Below, piece after piece: positions 29,936-43,641 of a stretch of 64,000 nucleotides of DNA. Within the stretch, counting starts at the first letter, position 1. Every line of letters begins with the position of its first letter. The stretch spans positions 9,299,001 through 9,363,000 of the forward strand of contig NC_063263.1 of the NCBI RefSeq assembly GCF_019578655.1, read 5' to 3'. The stretch is from Ricinus communis. Its lineage: Eukaryota; Streptophyta; Magnoliopsida; Malpighiales; Euphorbiaceae. A program made the position numbers and the translations under genes. The notes beneath the pieces are model-generated. The model was not told the DNA's origin and ran no database searches. It saw only the letters and a list, made by a program, of their open reading frames with translations.

Positions 29936-30562
29936 ATTTTACGCTTTTGTATTTTTTTGGTTCTATACCCTACAGAATAATAAATCTCAGAAATGAAATT
30001 GCTTGTATTATTTGATATACAACTTGTAATTTTGCTATAATCTTTATATGGAACCAGTCCCAGAAGCATGTGTTTGTTTCGTCAAATTAATGCAGTCCTG
30101 TAGCTTCAGATTGCAAAATTTCATTTCTATGATGAACAGGGATGCTATCTGCCAATTTCTATCAATCAACCTAATAGAAGAAAACGAGTGTCCGATATAC
30201 AGTCTCTAAGTGTTCAAGGGTTGAATTTTCCTCACTGAATGGCAAGCAGAACTGAGTTGCCCACCATATTCTTCTTTTTCCAGTCAGAGAAAAGGATATT
30301 TATACCAGAAACAGTTGCAGTCAAATGCAATGCATATATATATGATATTTATTTCCTGTAAGCAGTTCCTTTACAAAGATTCATGTTCAACTTGTACAAA
30401 AGCAGTTATACTTTAGAGAAACCAAAATCTTGATTTTTCTGTGGTGGAAAAGGGAAGCAAGGAAGGAATGACCATCTCTCCAAAAGCAGTTATACTTCTT
30501 TATACATCAATGCCAAGAGAGCTTGAAACAAGCGGTTATAGAGGGACTCTAGATGCCGCATA
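29936..30562. other. Spacer between convergent genes
   Basis: About 630 bp separating the 3' ends of the DUF630/DUF632 gene (+) and the Rab gene (-). It presumably holds both 3' UTRs; an AATAATAAAT stretch lies at about 29976. No further coding sequence is seen. Confidence 0.5.
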
Positions 30563-32870
30563 TCACCCAGAACAACAAAGAAGTTTTCTTGTTCTACTTT
30601 GTGTTTCATCGTTTAGATTCACACCAGCAGGTTTGGGAGGATGAGCTTTTGACAATCTTTTTGCTGCATTTATAGTAGAAATTTTTTTTTTTAAAAAAAG
30701 CATTAAATAAATGCAAATCCAAGTTCACAAAACAAGGACAAAGCAAAAGTAAATGAGAAGTGTGGACGTCTGTTGGAGACTAAGTACTAGTCCTATTACA
30801 TAAATGGCCTTAAACTAATTTATATCAGATACAAAGGTTGCTAACTGTTCATTAGCTAGATTAGTGTTCCATGGATTTTCTACTGAGATTAATGAATATG
30901 AATTTACCCATTTCATAGAAAAGATCATTAATGTTATGAGCAGTTTTTGCAGATGTTTCTATGAAAAACATCCCATTCTCTTGAGCAAATTGATCCCCCT
31001 CCTGTAATATATTAGAAAATAAGAGATAGAGTTTACGAATTTTCATCAGTAAAATTAAAAAAGAAACAACAATAGGAAAGAGAAAGATACGTGCATTTAT
31101 TAGGAAGAACCTGATAAACTAGTGCCTGAAAGAAAACGAGTAAACAAATACCTCATTCTGCACCTCTCTCTTCGAGTCCAGGTCAAATTTGTTTGCCACC
31201 AATGCCATAACCAAATTTGGGTTTCCTGGAAACATTAATGTGGTAAATACATTATGAGTCCTGAATCAGTTACAGCTATATGATGATCCTCAAAAGTAAT
31301 GATACTTGAAGACAGTAGAAAAGGAAGTCTAAAGCATAAGGCTCAACTAAGCATCATACAGAACAAAAACTGTAACAGAAATCCCGCATAGTTTAGAACT
31401 CCTCAACTTCAGATAGAAAACTTGACATTGGCCATACCTTGTCTTTGCAGTTCTTGAACCCACTTTTGGGCTCTAATGAATGTATCCTGCAGTAGAAAAC
31501 CAATATATGTTATCAGTACAATTCTTGCTTGAAAAGAAGTAGACTTATAACATTATCCATGATATGAGCAATGAAATTGATCAATTCACAATATTTACAT
31601 ATAGAAATAAATTACTGCCACTGGGCATATATAACCACATGAAGTAAAGAGTGTTTACCATGCTTGAGATATCATACACAACTAATGCTGCTGCTGCACC
31701 GCGATAGTACATTGGAGCCAAGCTATGGTATCTTTCTTGACCTGCTGTGTCCCATATATCAAACTTCACAGTTGCTTCAGCTAACGATAAAATCTGTGTG
31801 AAAAATGCTGCTCCTATAGTTGGTTCCTGGATATAGACAAATGTCCTCAACTAAGAGACCTATTAATGAAGAACACAGAATATAATGGAGAATTTGGCAA
31901 TTGTGGAAACAAGCAAAAGATGAATTTGAACCTGGTGATCAAAGAACTGGCCCTTGACAAATCTTAAGACCAAACTGGTTTTCCCAGTCCCCACGTCCCC
32001 CAAAAGCACCTGAAAGTAAGTAATTAAACATGCTAAGAGTATACTTCCAAGTCGGCCGATGGCTGCAATTAAGCCTACCCAGGAAGGAATTTGTTGAACT
32101 CCATAGATTTTCTTTTTCAAATTTGATTCAAGAGCCACTAGCAATCTTTTTCACAAATTTTGATTTTCAGTACATGATCAAGGTCCTGGTCTTGGCATGA
32201 GATCACAAGGGGCATTACACTAATTTATATAGTAACATGAAAACACAAATGTTTCTGAGAACACTTTTTATAAGACAAAACCATGAGAAATGGTTGATTA
32301 CAAATTTGTACGAATCATACTGCTAATGTTAGAAGGAAACTGAATAACTTATCAAACATTAGCCACTGAATTTGACTATAAATTCCAATGTTCACCCAAT
32401 TAATTGTGGAATTGAAGAACTAACTTTTGTATCATCAATTTTTTTTTTGAAATTCACCACTAATGAAGTGAAGCAGCTAGTGATAATATTATCTAGCACG
32501 CAACACATGCACATTTTCCTTATGTGCTGCAAGAATCTCTCCTCACACAAGAGATGTCCACAAACAATCTTTTTGATCATTCAGTATTTGATGCCATCAG
32601 GTCCATAATAAAAACAATGCAACAAATGGAGACAACAAAAAACAGATAAAAGAAAAAGAAAGGTATTATAGCCCTGTAATGAGAGAAAGCATGGTCAGAC
32701 AAACAATTGAATAAGAGAGAGCAACTCTAACAAAAATTACCAGCCAAATAAACCAATTAATCATGTCTAAGCAAAGTGATAAGAAAAGATTTTTTTTTTT
32801 TTAAATAAGAAGAAGGGTAAGACATACCCACCAGCTTGGCTTGAATGATCCTGTTGCCAGGCTTTGTCAT
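30563..32870 (-). CDS. Rab5-type small GTPase (RABF2/RHN1-like)
   Basis: Seven exons on the minus strand, 32870-32832, 32009-31932, 31826-31659, 31486-31438, 31225-31152, 31001-30908 and 30663-30563, join in frame to 200 aa. The GTPase motifs are complete: P-loop GDVGTGKT (17-24), effector region PTIGAAFF (41-48), [19 protein letters not shown] (65-83), NKFD (123-126) and ETSAK (151-155). The effector and switch II sequences are those of Rab5. The C-terminus is RKLLCCSG, with two cysteines for geranylgeranylation, as in conventional RABF2 (ARA7/RHA1/RHN1) and unlike the N-myristoylated ARA6 type. It acts in endosome fusion and vacuolar trafficking. The last exon is only 101 nt and is hidden by a spurious readthrough ending of exon 6; the G|CA junction codon ([10 protein letters not shown]) fixes it. 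Confidence 0.93.
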
Positions 32871-34499
32871 TGCAAACTTTGATGATCAATGACTCAAAAT
32901 GTACACAGATATTTCCGATAGGAGAGATTGAGAGAAAGCCTGTAAATGTATAATTGATTTTAGAGATAAGAGTGGTTGATGTTTGAAAAGCTAAACATGT
33001 ATTCAGTTTGACAAGCAATATCAAAGTAGATGACAGAGGGAATTTAAGTGAAGAATGGTCGGTTTATGCTTTTAATTTAGCTCAAATTTGACTGGTAGTT
33101 TGCATGAGCCATTTAGATTTTGTGGACCTAGAAGCCATCATTCATACGTGAGAAAGTTTACCTGCTAGTTAGCGATTAAATTCTAACTTTTATATTTTTT
33201 AATTATTTTATTTAATTATTTCAAAATTTTAAAATAAATATTTATATTTTCAGTTTATTTTTAAAATACTTTTTGACAATAATTTTTAAAATTTAATAAT
33301 AAAAAGATAACGTGGCAAATCAATTCTACTTATTAATATAAAAATTAGTGAACCAATAAAAAATTTATTACATTTAGATATAAATTATACGAGATTTTTA
33401 ATAGTCGTATTATTAAGTATATGATAAATTATTTTTATTGATTATTTATTATTTTTTTAGTAAACACAAACAATTTCTCATATTATTTTTTTATTGTAAG
33501 ATTTTAAAAATTATCATCAAATTTTATTTTTAAAAATAAATTAAAAACATAGATATTTATTTTGAAATTTTAGAACAATTAGATAAATTTATTAAAAAAT
33601 ACAAAGTTCGGAATTTAATTCTTAATTAGGCCTATATAAATAAGCAAAAGGTGTAAATACGCCCTTCAGCTATTTGAGAAAGACAATCACGCCTTATCCT
33701 ATTTTGACTCAATTTCACCCTTTACTTCTTTTAAAGGAGTGCAACTAAACCTAATTTGTTAACCCTATTAACATTTCTGCTAGTGGTGGGATCCATTTAA
33801 ATCTTCACTAATAATTATGATAATACATGTCTTCTATTTATTATTATCCGAAAAATAAATTAAAATGCCAAATTCAATTAGTAAAATATTAGAAATAAAA
33901 TAAAATAATTAGGTAATATTGCATAGAAAAAAAGTCTACTGCTGTAAGCCCAAACATTTAGGTTTAATAGGTTTTAAACCTGTGTTTGTAAACCCTTTTA
34001 AGTGCATTAATTATGGTTGGGCATTTGGCCCTGGTGATGGTTGTTGGACGGTGGTCTTTTATTATATTGTAGTCTTTTTTGTAGCTGTTCAGGTCTTTGG
34101 GCCTTTTATTTATAGGAATGTCTAAACATAAAAAGTATCTAACTTTTGTACTTCCATTTTCAAAATCTTACAAATAAACTTCTATACAACCCATATAAAA
34201 ACACTGCGTTTTACTAAAAACAACAGATCCCAAAGTCAAAAAATTACAGCAACTAATTCAAATAAAATCATCACACCAAAATCTCAAAAAATCTACAGGA
34301 AATAATATGTAATAGAGAGAAGTAGCATAAAAGAAAAGAACTATGTAATACAGAGAAATAGCATTGAAGATAAAGACAAATAGACATGTCAGTGGAAGAA
34401 GAGAGTTTACGAAGGGCCATCGCCATTGTCATTTCTAAGCTTTTTCTTATTTGTTGTATTATTTTGTTATATTTGAATATTTAATTTTGATTTATGGTG
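32871..34499. other. AT-rich flank with a possible transposon end
   Basis: Upstream of the Rab gene. From about 33645 a sequence with AAAAGGTGTAAATACGCCC and a pyrimidine-rich follow-on resembles termini of plant Mutator-like or foldback elements. I did not find its inverted partner in the window. No gene is supported; the 68-codon frame at 33919-34125 has no recognisable features. Confidence 0.35.
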
Positions 34500-37418
34500 A
34501 TGGAAAATGAATTTTGATGGCTAAAGATTTTCTTTTAGAAAAAAAAGAAGAAGAAGAGTCAAATAGCTAAAGTAACTTGAGTTTAGATCGATTTTAAAGA
34601 ATCTAAATTGTACTATTATTTTTATTGTTGTTGAGAATTGCTTGAGGCATTGGTAGAGATTTTTTTGTAAACAAGAAAATATGATTTATGTTTTCTTTTC
34701 TATTATTCTTTAGCTTTAGTTTTTGTATTAATTTCCTTTTTTTTTAGATGAGAATCATATTGAAATGTAATTGATTTTTTTTTGAATCAGATATTGCAGT
34801 TTAGAAATTGATTTTGTTGAATCAGACATTACAGTTTAGATGTTTGACAAAATATTTATATGAAGTGGTATTATTATTATTGACCAAAACGAATACAATA
34901 AATAGTATGTATAAAGTGGTATTATTATTATTGACCCAAACGAATACAGTAAATAGTATTTATTGAGTATATAATGAGTTTATTTTAGGTATATGATACT
35001 CTGATTTTTACTAAGTTTCTTTATTTAAATTGTAAAATCATATTTTATATATTTTTTATTTAAATATAGACACAACACTCATGTATCTTCACCACAATGG
35101 ATACTGAAGAGAAAACATAAGATAATAAGTATATATTAGAAAAATAATAATATACAGTAAAAAGTATATCATGACTATATAGAGGCAGGTACTAAATATT
35201 TATTATGAAATTGTAGAAAATTAATGTTTAAATAATCTTTTATTCATATATATATATATATTACAAAATTTATATATTTAGAATTAATGAGTATATGCAT
35301 GTATAAAATATGTATATATTAACAATAAGTATATAAAACATATTTAAAAGTAAACAGTAAAATGTATATAATGAATATATAACTAGTATATTTCAAGTAT
35401 ATTATATTACGACTATTACTGATTATAAAATAATCTTTTACATTTTTTCCTCATCTACATACATAACAACAATACTTATTTTTCTTACCACAATGGACAC
35501 TGTGAAGAAAATATTTGGTACATAAACTTTGATGTAAAGGGCATTGGATTAAGTATACAATTAAGTTAATTCAGGTATATGATACTCTGACTTTCATTAA
35601 ATTTTCTTCATTCAGGTTTTGGTTTCATTAAGTATATAATGAATTTATTTTAAGGTATTAATGAACTTTTCTTTTTATTTTCTCTCATTAATATCTTTTT
35701 GTCATGTTCTTGATTATGTGAAAATGGAAAAATAAAACATAAAATAAAAGTCAATAACAATATTGTTTATTATTACTTGAGTGAGTTTTAATAGAATAAC
35801 GAAAATTAATTAGCTTAAACTTTTTATGTATTATTTTTATTCAAGAAAAATATTAAACAAATTAGAAAATTAAAAACAAATAAGTATTTGTATTTTTTTT
35901 CTTTTATTCATGAGTCATATGCTTCTCTTTACTGATTTGAAATTTTAAGATATATAGTAAACAATATATATATTAAGTATACAACGAGTATATTTCAGAT
36001 ATATAATACTTGATTCTTATTGAATTTTTCTCATTATATTTCATGAACTTAAAATCATAAATTAAACTCAAAATTATCAAATTATAAAAATATAATTGTT
36101 TTATAGAATCAAATATTGCAATTTAGATGTTTTACAAAATGCATGTCTGAAAATAACCAAATAATTTTTATTATTGTTATTATTGACCTAAATGAATACA
36201 GTAAATAGTATATAATAAGTATATAATAAGTTTCTTTTAAATATATAATACTCTAATTCTTACCGAATTTTCTCCATTCAAATTTTAAAATCATCTTTTA
36301 TATATATATTTTAAATTTAAATATGGTCATAATTCATACTTTTTCTCACCATAATGGATATTGGCAAAAGAATACAAGATATGTAAACTTTGATGTAACG
36401 GACTTTTGCATACCAGAAAGCAATAACTTTATAAACTTCATAGTTAACAATATATAAATTACTCCGAGTATAATTTTTTTTGCATTTCATCAAACACTTG
36501 GAATGCATTCATCAATAATACAAATCCAAAATCAAAAGCTTTAAATCAACTATTTGGCATTATATATATATATATAAACTATTAACAAAATAGAAAAAAG
36601 GAAGTTAATCTCTTCAATAATAGCAGAGGGAATGAACTCTAAAAATTCTTTGAGCATGTTAAACCAATTGGGAGTCCGTTTCATAATAAAGAGAACTCAA
36701 ATCACCAAAGTATCCATTTCTAAAAGACAAAATCAAACCAAACAATCAAAGTTTTAGCACTTAATCAAAATTTATAAAGACAAAAGAAATAGGTAATTAT
36801 ACTCACAAGTGATGAAAGTGTATTTCATAGTATATAGTTTACTCCGAGTATATTATAAGTATATAGTTTACACCAAGTTTATTTCGAGTATACAAAGGGT
36901 ATCATCAAAATATATTATAAATATATTTTGAGTATATATAGGGTATTTCGTAGTATATTCTGAATATGTCCAACTTATATTTAACATACTTATATCTAAA
37001 AATGCTTTTGATAAACAAAAAAAATACTTACTTATTTAAACTGAAGAAAAATAATACACCATTCATAATAAATTCAACTAAATAAAATTACAACTTAAAA
37101 TATATCTATGAGAAAATGATACCTATTTAGTATCAAAGTCAATAGTTCTATCATTCCTATTAATAATATCATAAAACTATTTGTTCATCGTGTACAATGC
37201 GTCAACAGAAAAACCATATGACAATTACATTAAGTTTCTCCTCCAAATCTTCTTAACGCTATCCACCTCTTTAAGCTTGCTACATAATTCAATTTATAAT
37301 AAGTTTTTTTTTTCTTAAATTTTGCATAAGAGAATAACATAGTCGTAAGTTTATTTTGATGTTCGTAAGCTTGTTGTTTAAAAACCATAGTTACACCTCA
37401 TCTTTTCCATAAAAAGAA

Positions 37419-37499
<81 letters not shown>

Positions 37500-38820
37500 T
37501 ACAATAACAAAAAATAGCAAAGGTATAAGTTTTAATTTTTTGAAGATCTAATAAAAAAAATCTAACAAGATTTACATTTTGCTTCTTTAAAATCTATAAC
37601 TTTAATCGTCCTATACATGAATTAATATGATCTAACAAGATCATATCACATGAATAGAAAAAAAACTAGAGTTTTGTCTAAGTTTTGAACCAATAATTAG
37701 AATTGGCTAAACAATAGTTTTTCAAGCAGACATGAAAAAAACTAAAATTACAACAAAAAATGGAGTTAACAGTATATAGTATACTTCGAGTATATTATGA
37801 GTAGATAATGAGTATTTACTACCATTATCATTATAATAACTAAAATAAAAATAACAACAATAAAGTAAAATAAACAGAAATAGAAAACATTAATATGGAG
37901 TTGAAATCTTAGTGTCCATAAGAAATGACCAAACTTCTCTCTTAGTCTCCTTCTCTCATTTTTTTTTATTTTATATTCTTTTTATCTTATGAGTTCTAAA
38001 CTCTCAAATTACACATACACTTTCTTTTCTTTTATTGCAATTGTTTTGCATTTCATTAAACACTTGGAGTGCATTCATCAATAACACAAATCCAAAATCA
38101 AAAGTTTTAAATCAACTATTTTACATTATCAAAATAAATAATATATATATATAGGAAGTTAATCTCTTCAATAATAGCAGAGGGAATGAACTCCAAAAAT
38201 TCTTTGAGCATGTTAAACCAATTAGGAGTCCTGATAACTCAATTCACCAAAGTATCAATTTATAAAAGATAAAATCAAACTAAATAATCAAATTTTTAGT
38301 ACTTAATCAAAATCGATAAAGACAAAAGAAATAGTAATTATACTCACCAGTGATGAAGATCAACATAAGAAAAAACTGAGTATATAGTTGTAAATTACCC
38401 ATAACGCCCAAGTCTTTACCAGTAGTAGAAAAAGAAAAACCTCAATTTCTAAGAATCTGTGAATTAGATTAAAAATGAAAGTTACACAACCCAAAACTGA
38501 AAAGAAACTACTTGCATGAATAAGTTAATTATCAATTTTCAAGTAATAGTGAAAATTTTTAAAAAAAATGAAAGAAAAATAAAAAAAGAAAAAGAATAAG
38601 AAAAAATCAAAAAATCGAAAAGTTATAAGAAGAAATCATAGAGTAAGAGAGTATTAAGTTTAAAAAAGCGTTAAAAGGAATAAAAGAAACTAATAACACC
38701 ATATTAGTGTAAACAGAAAAAAAAAAAAGAAGGAAAAGCATAAAAGTAAAAAAAACTAAATCCCAACGTATAAAAGCAAAAAAAGAAAAAAATAACATAT
38801 TCTATGTAATTTCTTCTTTA
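34500..38820. repeat. Repeat-filled AT-rich desert with GTATAT-type motifs
   Basis: About 4 kb in which short AGTATATA, GAGTATATT and GTATATAATGAG-like motifs recur many times. A 50-bp unit containing GGTATTATTATTATTGACC is tandemly duplicated at 34867-34953 and partly echoed near 36170. Longer direct repeats lie inside (separate entry). A (TA)n tract of about 74 bp occupies 37424-37497. All frames are short. It looks like one or more decayed non-autonomous transposons, but no boundary or transposase remnant was found. Confidence 0.6.
36481..38358 (+). repeat. Pair of diverged direct repeats, about 310-340 bp each
   Basis: 36481-36818 and 38047-38358 run in parallel from TGCATTTCAT through GCATTCATCAATAA, GGAAGTTAATCTCTTCAATA, GAATGAACTC and TTTGAGCATGTTAAACCAATT, to TTATACTCAC and GTGATGAA. 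The second copy lacks about 15 bp in the middle. The start-to-start spacing is 1566 bp. They could be ends of a direct-repeat element or a local duplication. Confidence 0.75.
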
Positions 38821-40452
38821 TTTAATCCAACAGTCTTTTAATTGATAAAAAGGATACAAATTTGGACTAGAGAATAATTACAATAAATCATGGCAAAGTT
38901 GATGTAGGGTAGGGCTAACAATAAGTATAAAATTTGAAATTATATCGAAAATCAAATTAAAATATCTACAATTGAAAATATTTATTGGCCATTTAACTTT
39001 TTTATTAGAGTTGAGTATGTAATATATCATTTTTACTATGCAGTTGTTGAAGATAAATATGTAATATGTAATATTACTACTTTTTAGTTTTTTTTTTTTA
39101 AATTAATTTAAATTTTTTGATAGATTTCAAATTAGTTACAAATGATTTAAGTTGAAAAAATATAATTTTTTATTAAACAAAAGTGATTTCCTTTGAATTT
39201 TTGTTGTCCTATTTCGTACCTAATCGTTTTGTTTCATCTGAATCTCTAAATCAAACCATTCTAAAAGATCTGAACAGTTTAAACTGTTATGTTACAATAC
39301 GATTTTAACAATTTAATTTAAAAAAAAATACTCAAATTCAATTTAACTTTAGAAATTTTTTAATTTTCAAATTGTCTCAGAACTTGTTCACCTCTTTCAC
39401 ATTTTATGAGTTATAGCTTGTGCTGAAATATATATTAATTTTTTTTTTTTTTTTTGCTTAGGCTTAGTGTATGTCTTCGTCTATACACCAAATCGATAGA
39501 TGATTGATACATATCTATTAGTTTTAAATGATGAAGTATATATCAATTATCCAATATCATGTAAAACACTCATATATACGTGTTACTCTCCTATTAGTTG
39601 TGGTGTATATATCAAATATATGTAAGAATTTTCCTTAAAAAAAAATAAAAACCCTCCTCTTTTCTTTTCTTTTTTTCCTTGAATATGGCTAAACGTAAAC
39701 TCAAGCTCAGCTTAAATAATTATTACTGACTTCAATTTGAATTAGTTTAGCTTGAGGGTTAATTCAGAGTTCACAGGCTCTTACTCATATAAACTTCAAT
39801 TCAGGAAATCTCAATCAGTTTGAATCCTGAATTAACTGTATACAATTTACAGCCTATTCAAAATGAGCAATCAAGTTAAAATGGGTACTCCAATTATTTA
39901 TTTTATTTATGTTTATATAACAACTGTTAATTAAGATTGTAAGTCGATAATGTTTGAAGTAAAAGGTCTCCAAACTGGACCCTCAAGGAGAAGGACAATG
40001 CTAGAACGGAACACGCATCCATCTGATATTTAAATTAGTCATCTAGCATGAAAATGGAACTATAATAAAAAAGAAGAAGAGAAAGAAAAATTTTAAGTTA
40101 GAGTAGAGATAGTTTCTCGATTGAGACAAAAAATATTTTTTTATCTAATAATTTAGAGCATTATCTTATAGAACATTTCTCATGAGACCTAAATCGATCG
40201 TAAAATAATATCTCAAAAATTTAATATTCTTAAATTAAAATATCTGTCCCACATTGTCTCCACAAGCAAACACAACAACAAGAGGAAGGAGTAGGAAGTT
40301 CCCTTTACAATTTCCCCACTTGAAAACAAAAACATTCATTGACAAAACCCCAAAACTCACACCCTTCTCCTCTCTTTCCTTCCCCAAAAATCTCTTCTTC
40401 TTTACTCCTCTTCCCAAGCACACACACACTCGCACAGACACACACACAAACC
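38821..40452. other. Intergenic region before the LEA-2 gene
   Basis: AT-rich. At 39470-39640 there is a single copy of the unit that is tandemly repeated at 20668-20985, in similar flanks (CTATACACCAAAT to GTGTTACTCTCCTATTAG and GGTGTATATA). The last 200 bp are C-rich with CACACACAC and TCTCTTTCC runs and probably form the 5' leader of the next gene. Confidence 0.5.
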
Positions 40453-42037
40453 ATGGCTATGCCCATCTCCAAACTCGAGCAACAACAACAATGTTCTCAC
40501 TACTACACTCCCATACCGTGCCAGCACGACGATAACTACGTCGTTTTACAACCTCTTGATCACCACCGCTTCCCCACCATTCGCCTACCCCCTCGGCGAA
40601 TACTCATTGTCACCGGCGTTATCTTCCTCCTGATCTCTGTCATCTACCTCTTCTGGCCGTCCGATCCTACTCTCAAGATCGTACGCTTACGCTTGAACAA
40701 ACTACACATCCACACTTTGCCCATAATCAACATTGACGTATCATTGCATGTTACTGTAAAAGTACGCAACGTTGATGTGTATTCTATGGATTTTACACAT
40801 CTCGACATCGCTCTTAGGTATAGAGGGAAGAGGCTAGGGCACGTGAGGTCTGGACAAGGTCACGTGAGGGCATTGGCTTCGTCTTATGTGGATGCTGAGC
40901 TGGAGTTTAGTGGGGTAGGAGTGTTGTCTGATGTGGTGTTCTTGCTCGAGGACTTGGCCAGGGGTAAGGTGCCGTTTGATACTGTTACTAAGGTTGATGG
41001 CAAATTTGGGTTCTTGTTCTTTGGGATGCCTTTGAAGGTAATGTACATGAAGTTCTTTTTTTTTTTTTCTATTATTATATTATATGATTGTTTTCTTATT
41101 CGTAGGATATGCTAGAGATAGTCATTGTTCTTGAAATTTCTAAGTCATTAAAATTAGCTCAGTGGTAATAAAATCACTCTAGACCATTATTAATTAATTG
41201 TCTTCAGAAATGTAAAATTAATGGTTAGAATCTCAATTGTAGGTCAGTAAGAGAAAAGTGAAAATCTCCACACAGAGGACAATAAAATGTTGATCTACTT
41301 AGTCAACATATCGCGCTACAGATATAATACTTACCCCGACGATAAATGCATATTTCAATTTAAGTAAAATATGAAATTCAACTTTTTCTTTCCTTAATTG
41401 TAACTCAAAAGTGTTGTACTTACTGATCTATATAAGGCCGCAAGATTTTGGGTGAAAGTGCATATGTAATTTATTACAATTAGACAGAAAATATGACAAG
41501 ATAAAATTAATATTCTTGCCTGACACTTTACAGCTATCAATAGATTAACGTAGAAGCAGACTTTACTTGATGCTTGTAAAAGTCACAAGAGAATTCTCAT
41601 AAGCAAGTTCTATTAAATCAAAGGTTTGTTAATAGTCAAAGGGGCAATTCTCTCAATTGAGTATCATATATATATATATAGAAGTTGTTATGGAAGCAGC
41701 CTTACTAGTTACAGTACCTTTTAGATTATTTTAACAGTGATGATTTTAATATATAGGAACAAGAATGGCTGTTTGAGTAGGAAAAATGAATATTATTAGC
41801 TATCACACCAAGAAATTTCAAAGGGAAGGTTCCCCGCTTGTCTCAATATAGAAACACTATTTATGATTAAAAATTTATAATTACATTTTATATTTATATT
41901 GATTTTATAATTATTTCTTTCTTGTGATGCTTAAACAGGCAAGAATGTCATGCGAAATTCTGATAAATACAACCAATCAAACAATTGTTCGTCAAAACTG
42001 TTCGACTGAGGTTAGAAAAGTTATAGTTACTCTCTGA
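40453..42037 (+). CDS. LEA-2 / NHL-type single-pass membrane protein
   Basis: Two exons, 40453-41037 and 41939-42037, give 227 aa. The start is the ATG in the ACCATGGC context at 40453; the frame upstream is proline/threonine-rich leader translation. A histidine-rich polar N-terminus (1-48) with PPRR just before the membrane is followed by one transmembrane helix at about 50-68 (LIVTGVIFLLISVIYLFW). A LEA-2 beta-sandwich domain runs from about 70 to 215: INIDVSLHVTVKVRNVDVYSMD and LDIALRYRGKRLGHV, with ARMSCEILINTTNQTIVRQNC in exon 2. LEA-2/NDR1-HIN1-like proteins are plasma-membrane or ER anchored and linked to stress and pathogen responses; the molecular role is unsettled. Nine residues (EVRKVIVTL) extend past the point where I expect homologues to end. 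Confidence 0.85.
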
Positions 42038-43540
42038 AAACTTTCAATCCTGTGCCGTCACCTGCTGCTAGGTGTTACTGTGCTATGGTTGATTTACTGG
42101 TTGAGCCCTTTTCTACATATCCTCTATCCATGTAACTGATAAATGTGTTCAATTTCACAATGTAGATGTGAGCTTTAAGGCCATGAAGGTGGTGCAGCAA
42201 AAGCTGAGAAGCTAAATGGGAGTCCTTGTATAGACCCTTCATGTGTACATATAACAAGGCTAGGGCTGGGTAGCTGGGTGTGTGAAGCTTGAAACATGCA
42301 TCAGATATGATATATGATCAGATTTTAACTTCACTTACACTTTCTACGCCTGTTTGCTTTTCTTTTTTTCTTAAATATGGTTATTTAATTATATGTTATG
42401 CAGTGCTGGAATGTAATGTGGGTGTCAATTTGTTACACATATTAATTAACTGCCCCTTGCTTTTCCCAAACTGGTTTTCAAAAAAAAAAAAAAAAAAATT
42501 TTCTTCTATAGTTTTATACACTGCTTTAAAAAAAAAAAGTAGGTAAAATTATTTTTTTCGACTTAATTACTAAATAAATTATGTACTGTATTTATTTTTA
42601 TATTTAACATGTAATTTTTAAAATTTTAATTGTAGTAAGTACTTTAATATTAATTTCAATGGTAGTTTATGAATAAGTTAGCAACTTTGCTTTTGACTAA
42701 TCCTTTTATTTTATTAACGAAATTGTAGCCGCGTTGATAAAATTTTGCTGAAAAGTCGTAAGACATTAAAATTAAACTTAATGTCAGAATGCACTGCTAA
42801 TATTTTTAAAAATTAAGACTACATGCTAAATTTGAGAATAAATATAAAATACAGAATATATTTAAAAATTAAGTATTTTATCTCGATATAAGGTCTGATA
42901 AAAACAATTTATATAAAAAATTAATCTACTAAATAAAAAAATACTATCCCAAATAGGCCTTGAAAATGCATAACATTTATATAGACGCTCAAACAGTAAA
43001 CTATCTCCATAGTTTAGTCTGTACAGTTCTAATTGCATTTGAATGTCGGAATACTCACTATAGATATTCTAAGTTTTTTTATAGTTAAAAATGCTCCAGT
43101 TTACTTATAAATATATTTCTTTTCTAGTTAGCTAGGCTTCATTGAAATTAAAAGTTAAATATACATAACAATTATATCCTTATATTGCATTAAGAACTAA
43201 ATTATAATGTACTTATAATGTACTCAACTAAGATTCAGGGTAGGAATCTGAAATTTACGGTGGAAGATCAAGTTTATTTGTAGTATGTATATATATGTGT
43301 GTGTGTGCTTGCAGCATCATCTCCATAGGTTAATAACTATAATTATACAAGAACACTCGAGCAAATTTAGCTCATTTCTTTTTCTTTGGCCAATGCTTAA
43401 TAAAGAAAGTTTGTATCTATAGACAAATTGAAAAAGCAAGTTATGAAGATGTTAATTTGTTAATTAACAGAAACTAATTTTAGCTGCTATTTTTTATGGC
43501 AATTAATTGACAATCTTCCATGCTGACCATAACACAGCCT
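42038..43540. other. Intergenic, AT-rich
   Basis: Contains an 18-nt poly-A run at about 42480 and a (TA)(TG) microsatellite at 43288-43308. No gene is supported. Confidence 0.5.
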
Positions 43541-43541
43541 T

Positions 43542-43549
43542 TATAAATA
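43542..43549 (+). promoter_or_regulatory. TATA box of the PMEI gene at 43642
   Basis: TATAAATA, 100 bp before the start codon. It is followed about 30 bp later by CT/CA-containing leader sequence, a good fit to a plant core promoter. Confidence 0.6.
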
Positions 43550-43641
43550 CTCACCTGTATATCTCTATTTTCTCCACAGCAATAACTTATTACCTCCATT
43601 TTTCTTTTATCTGTTACATACCCTAATTCAAGATCTATATA

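Noticed and set aside
37424..37497. Long (TA)n tract as a regulatory or origin-like site
   Set aside because: Similar tracts occur at many places in the window; an ordinary plant microsatellite.
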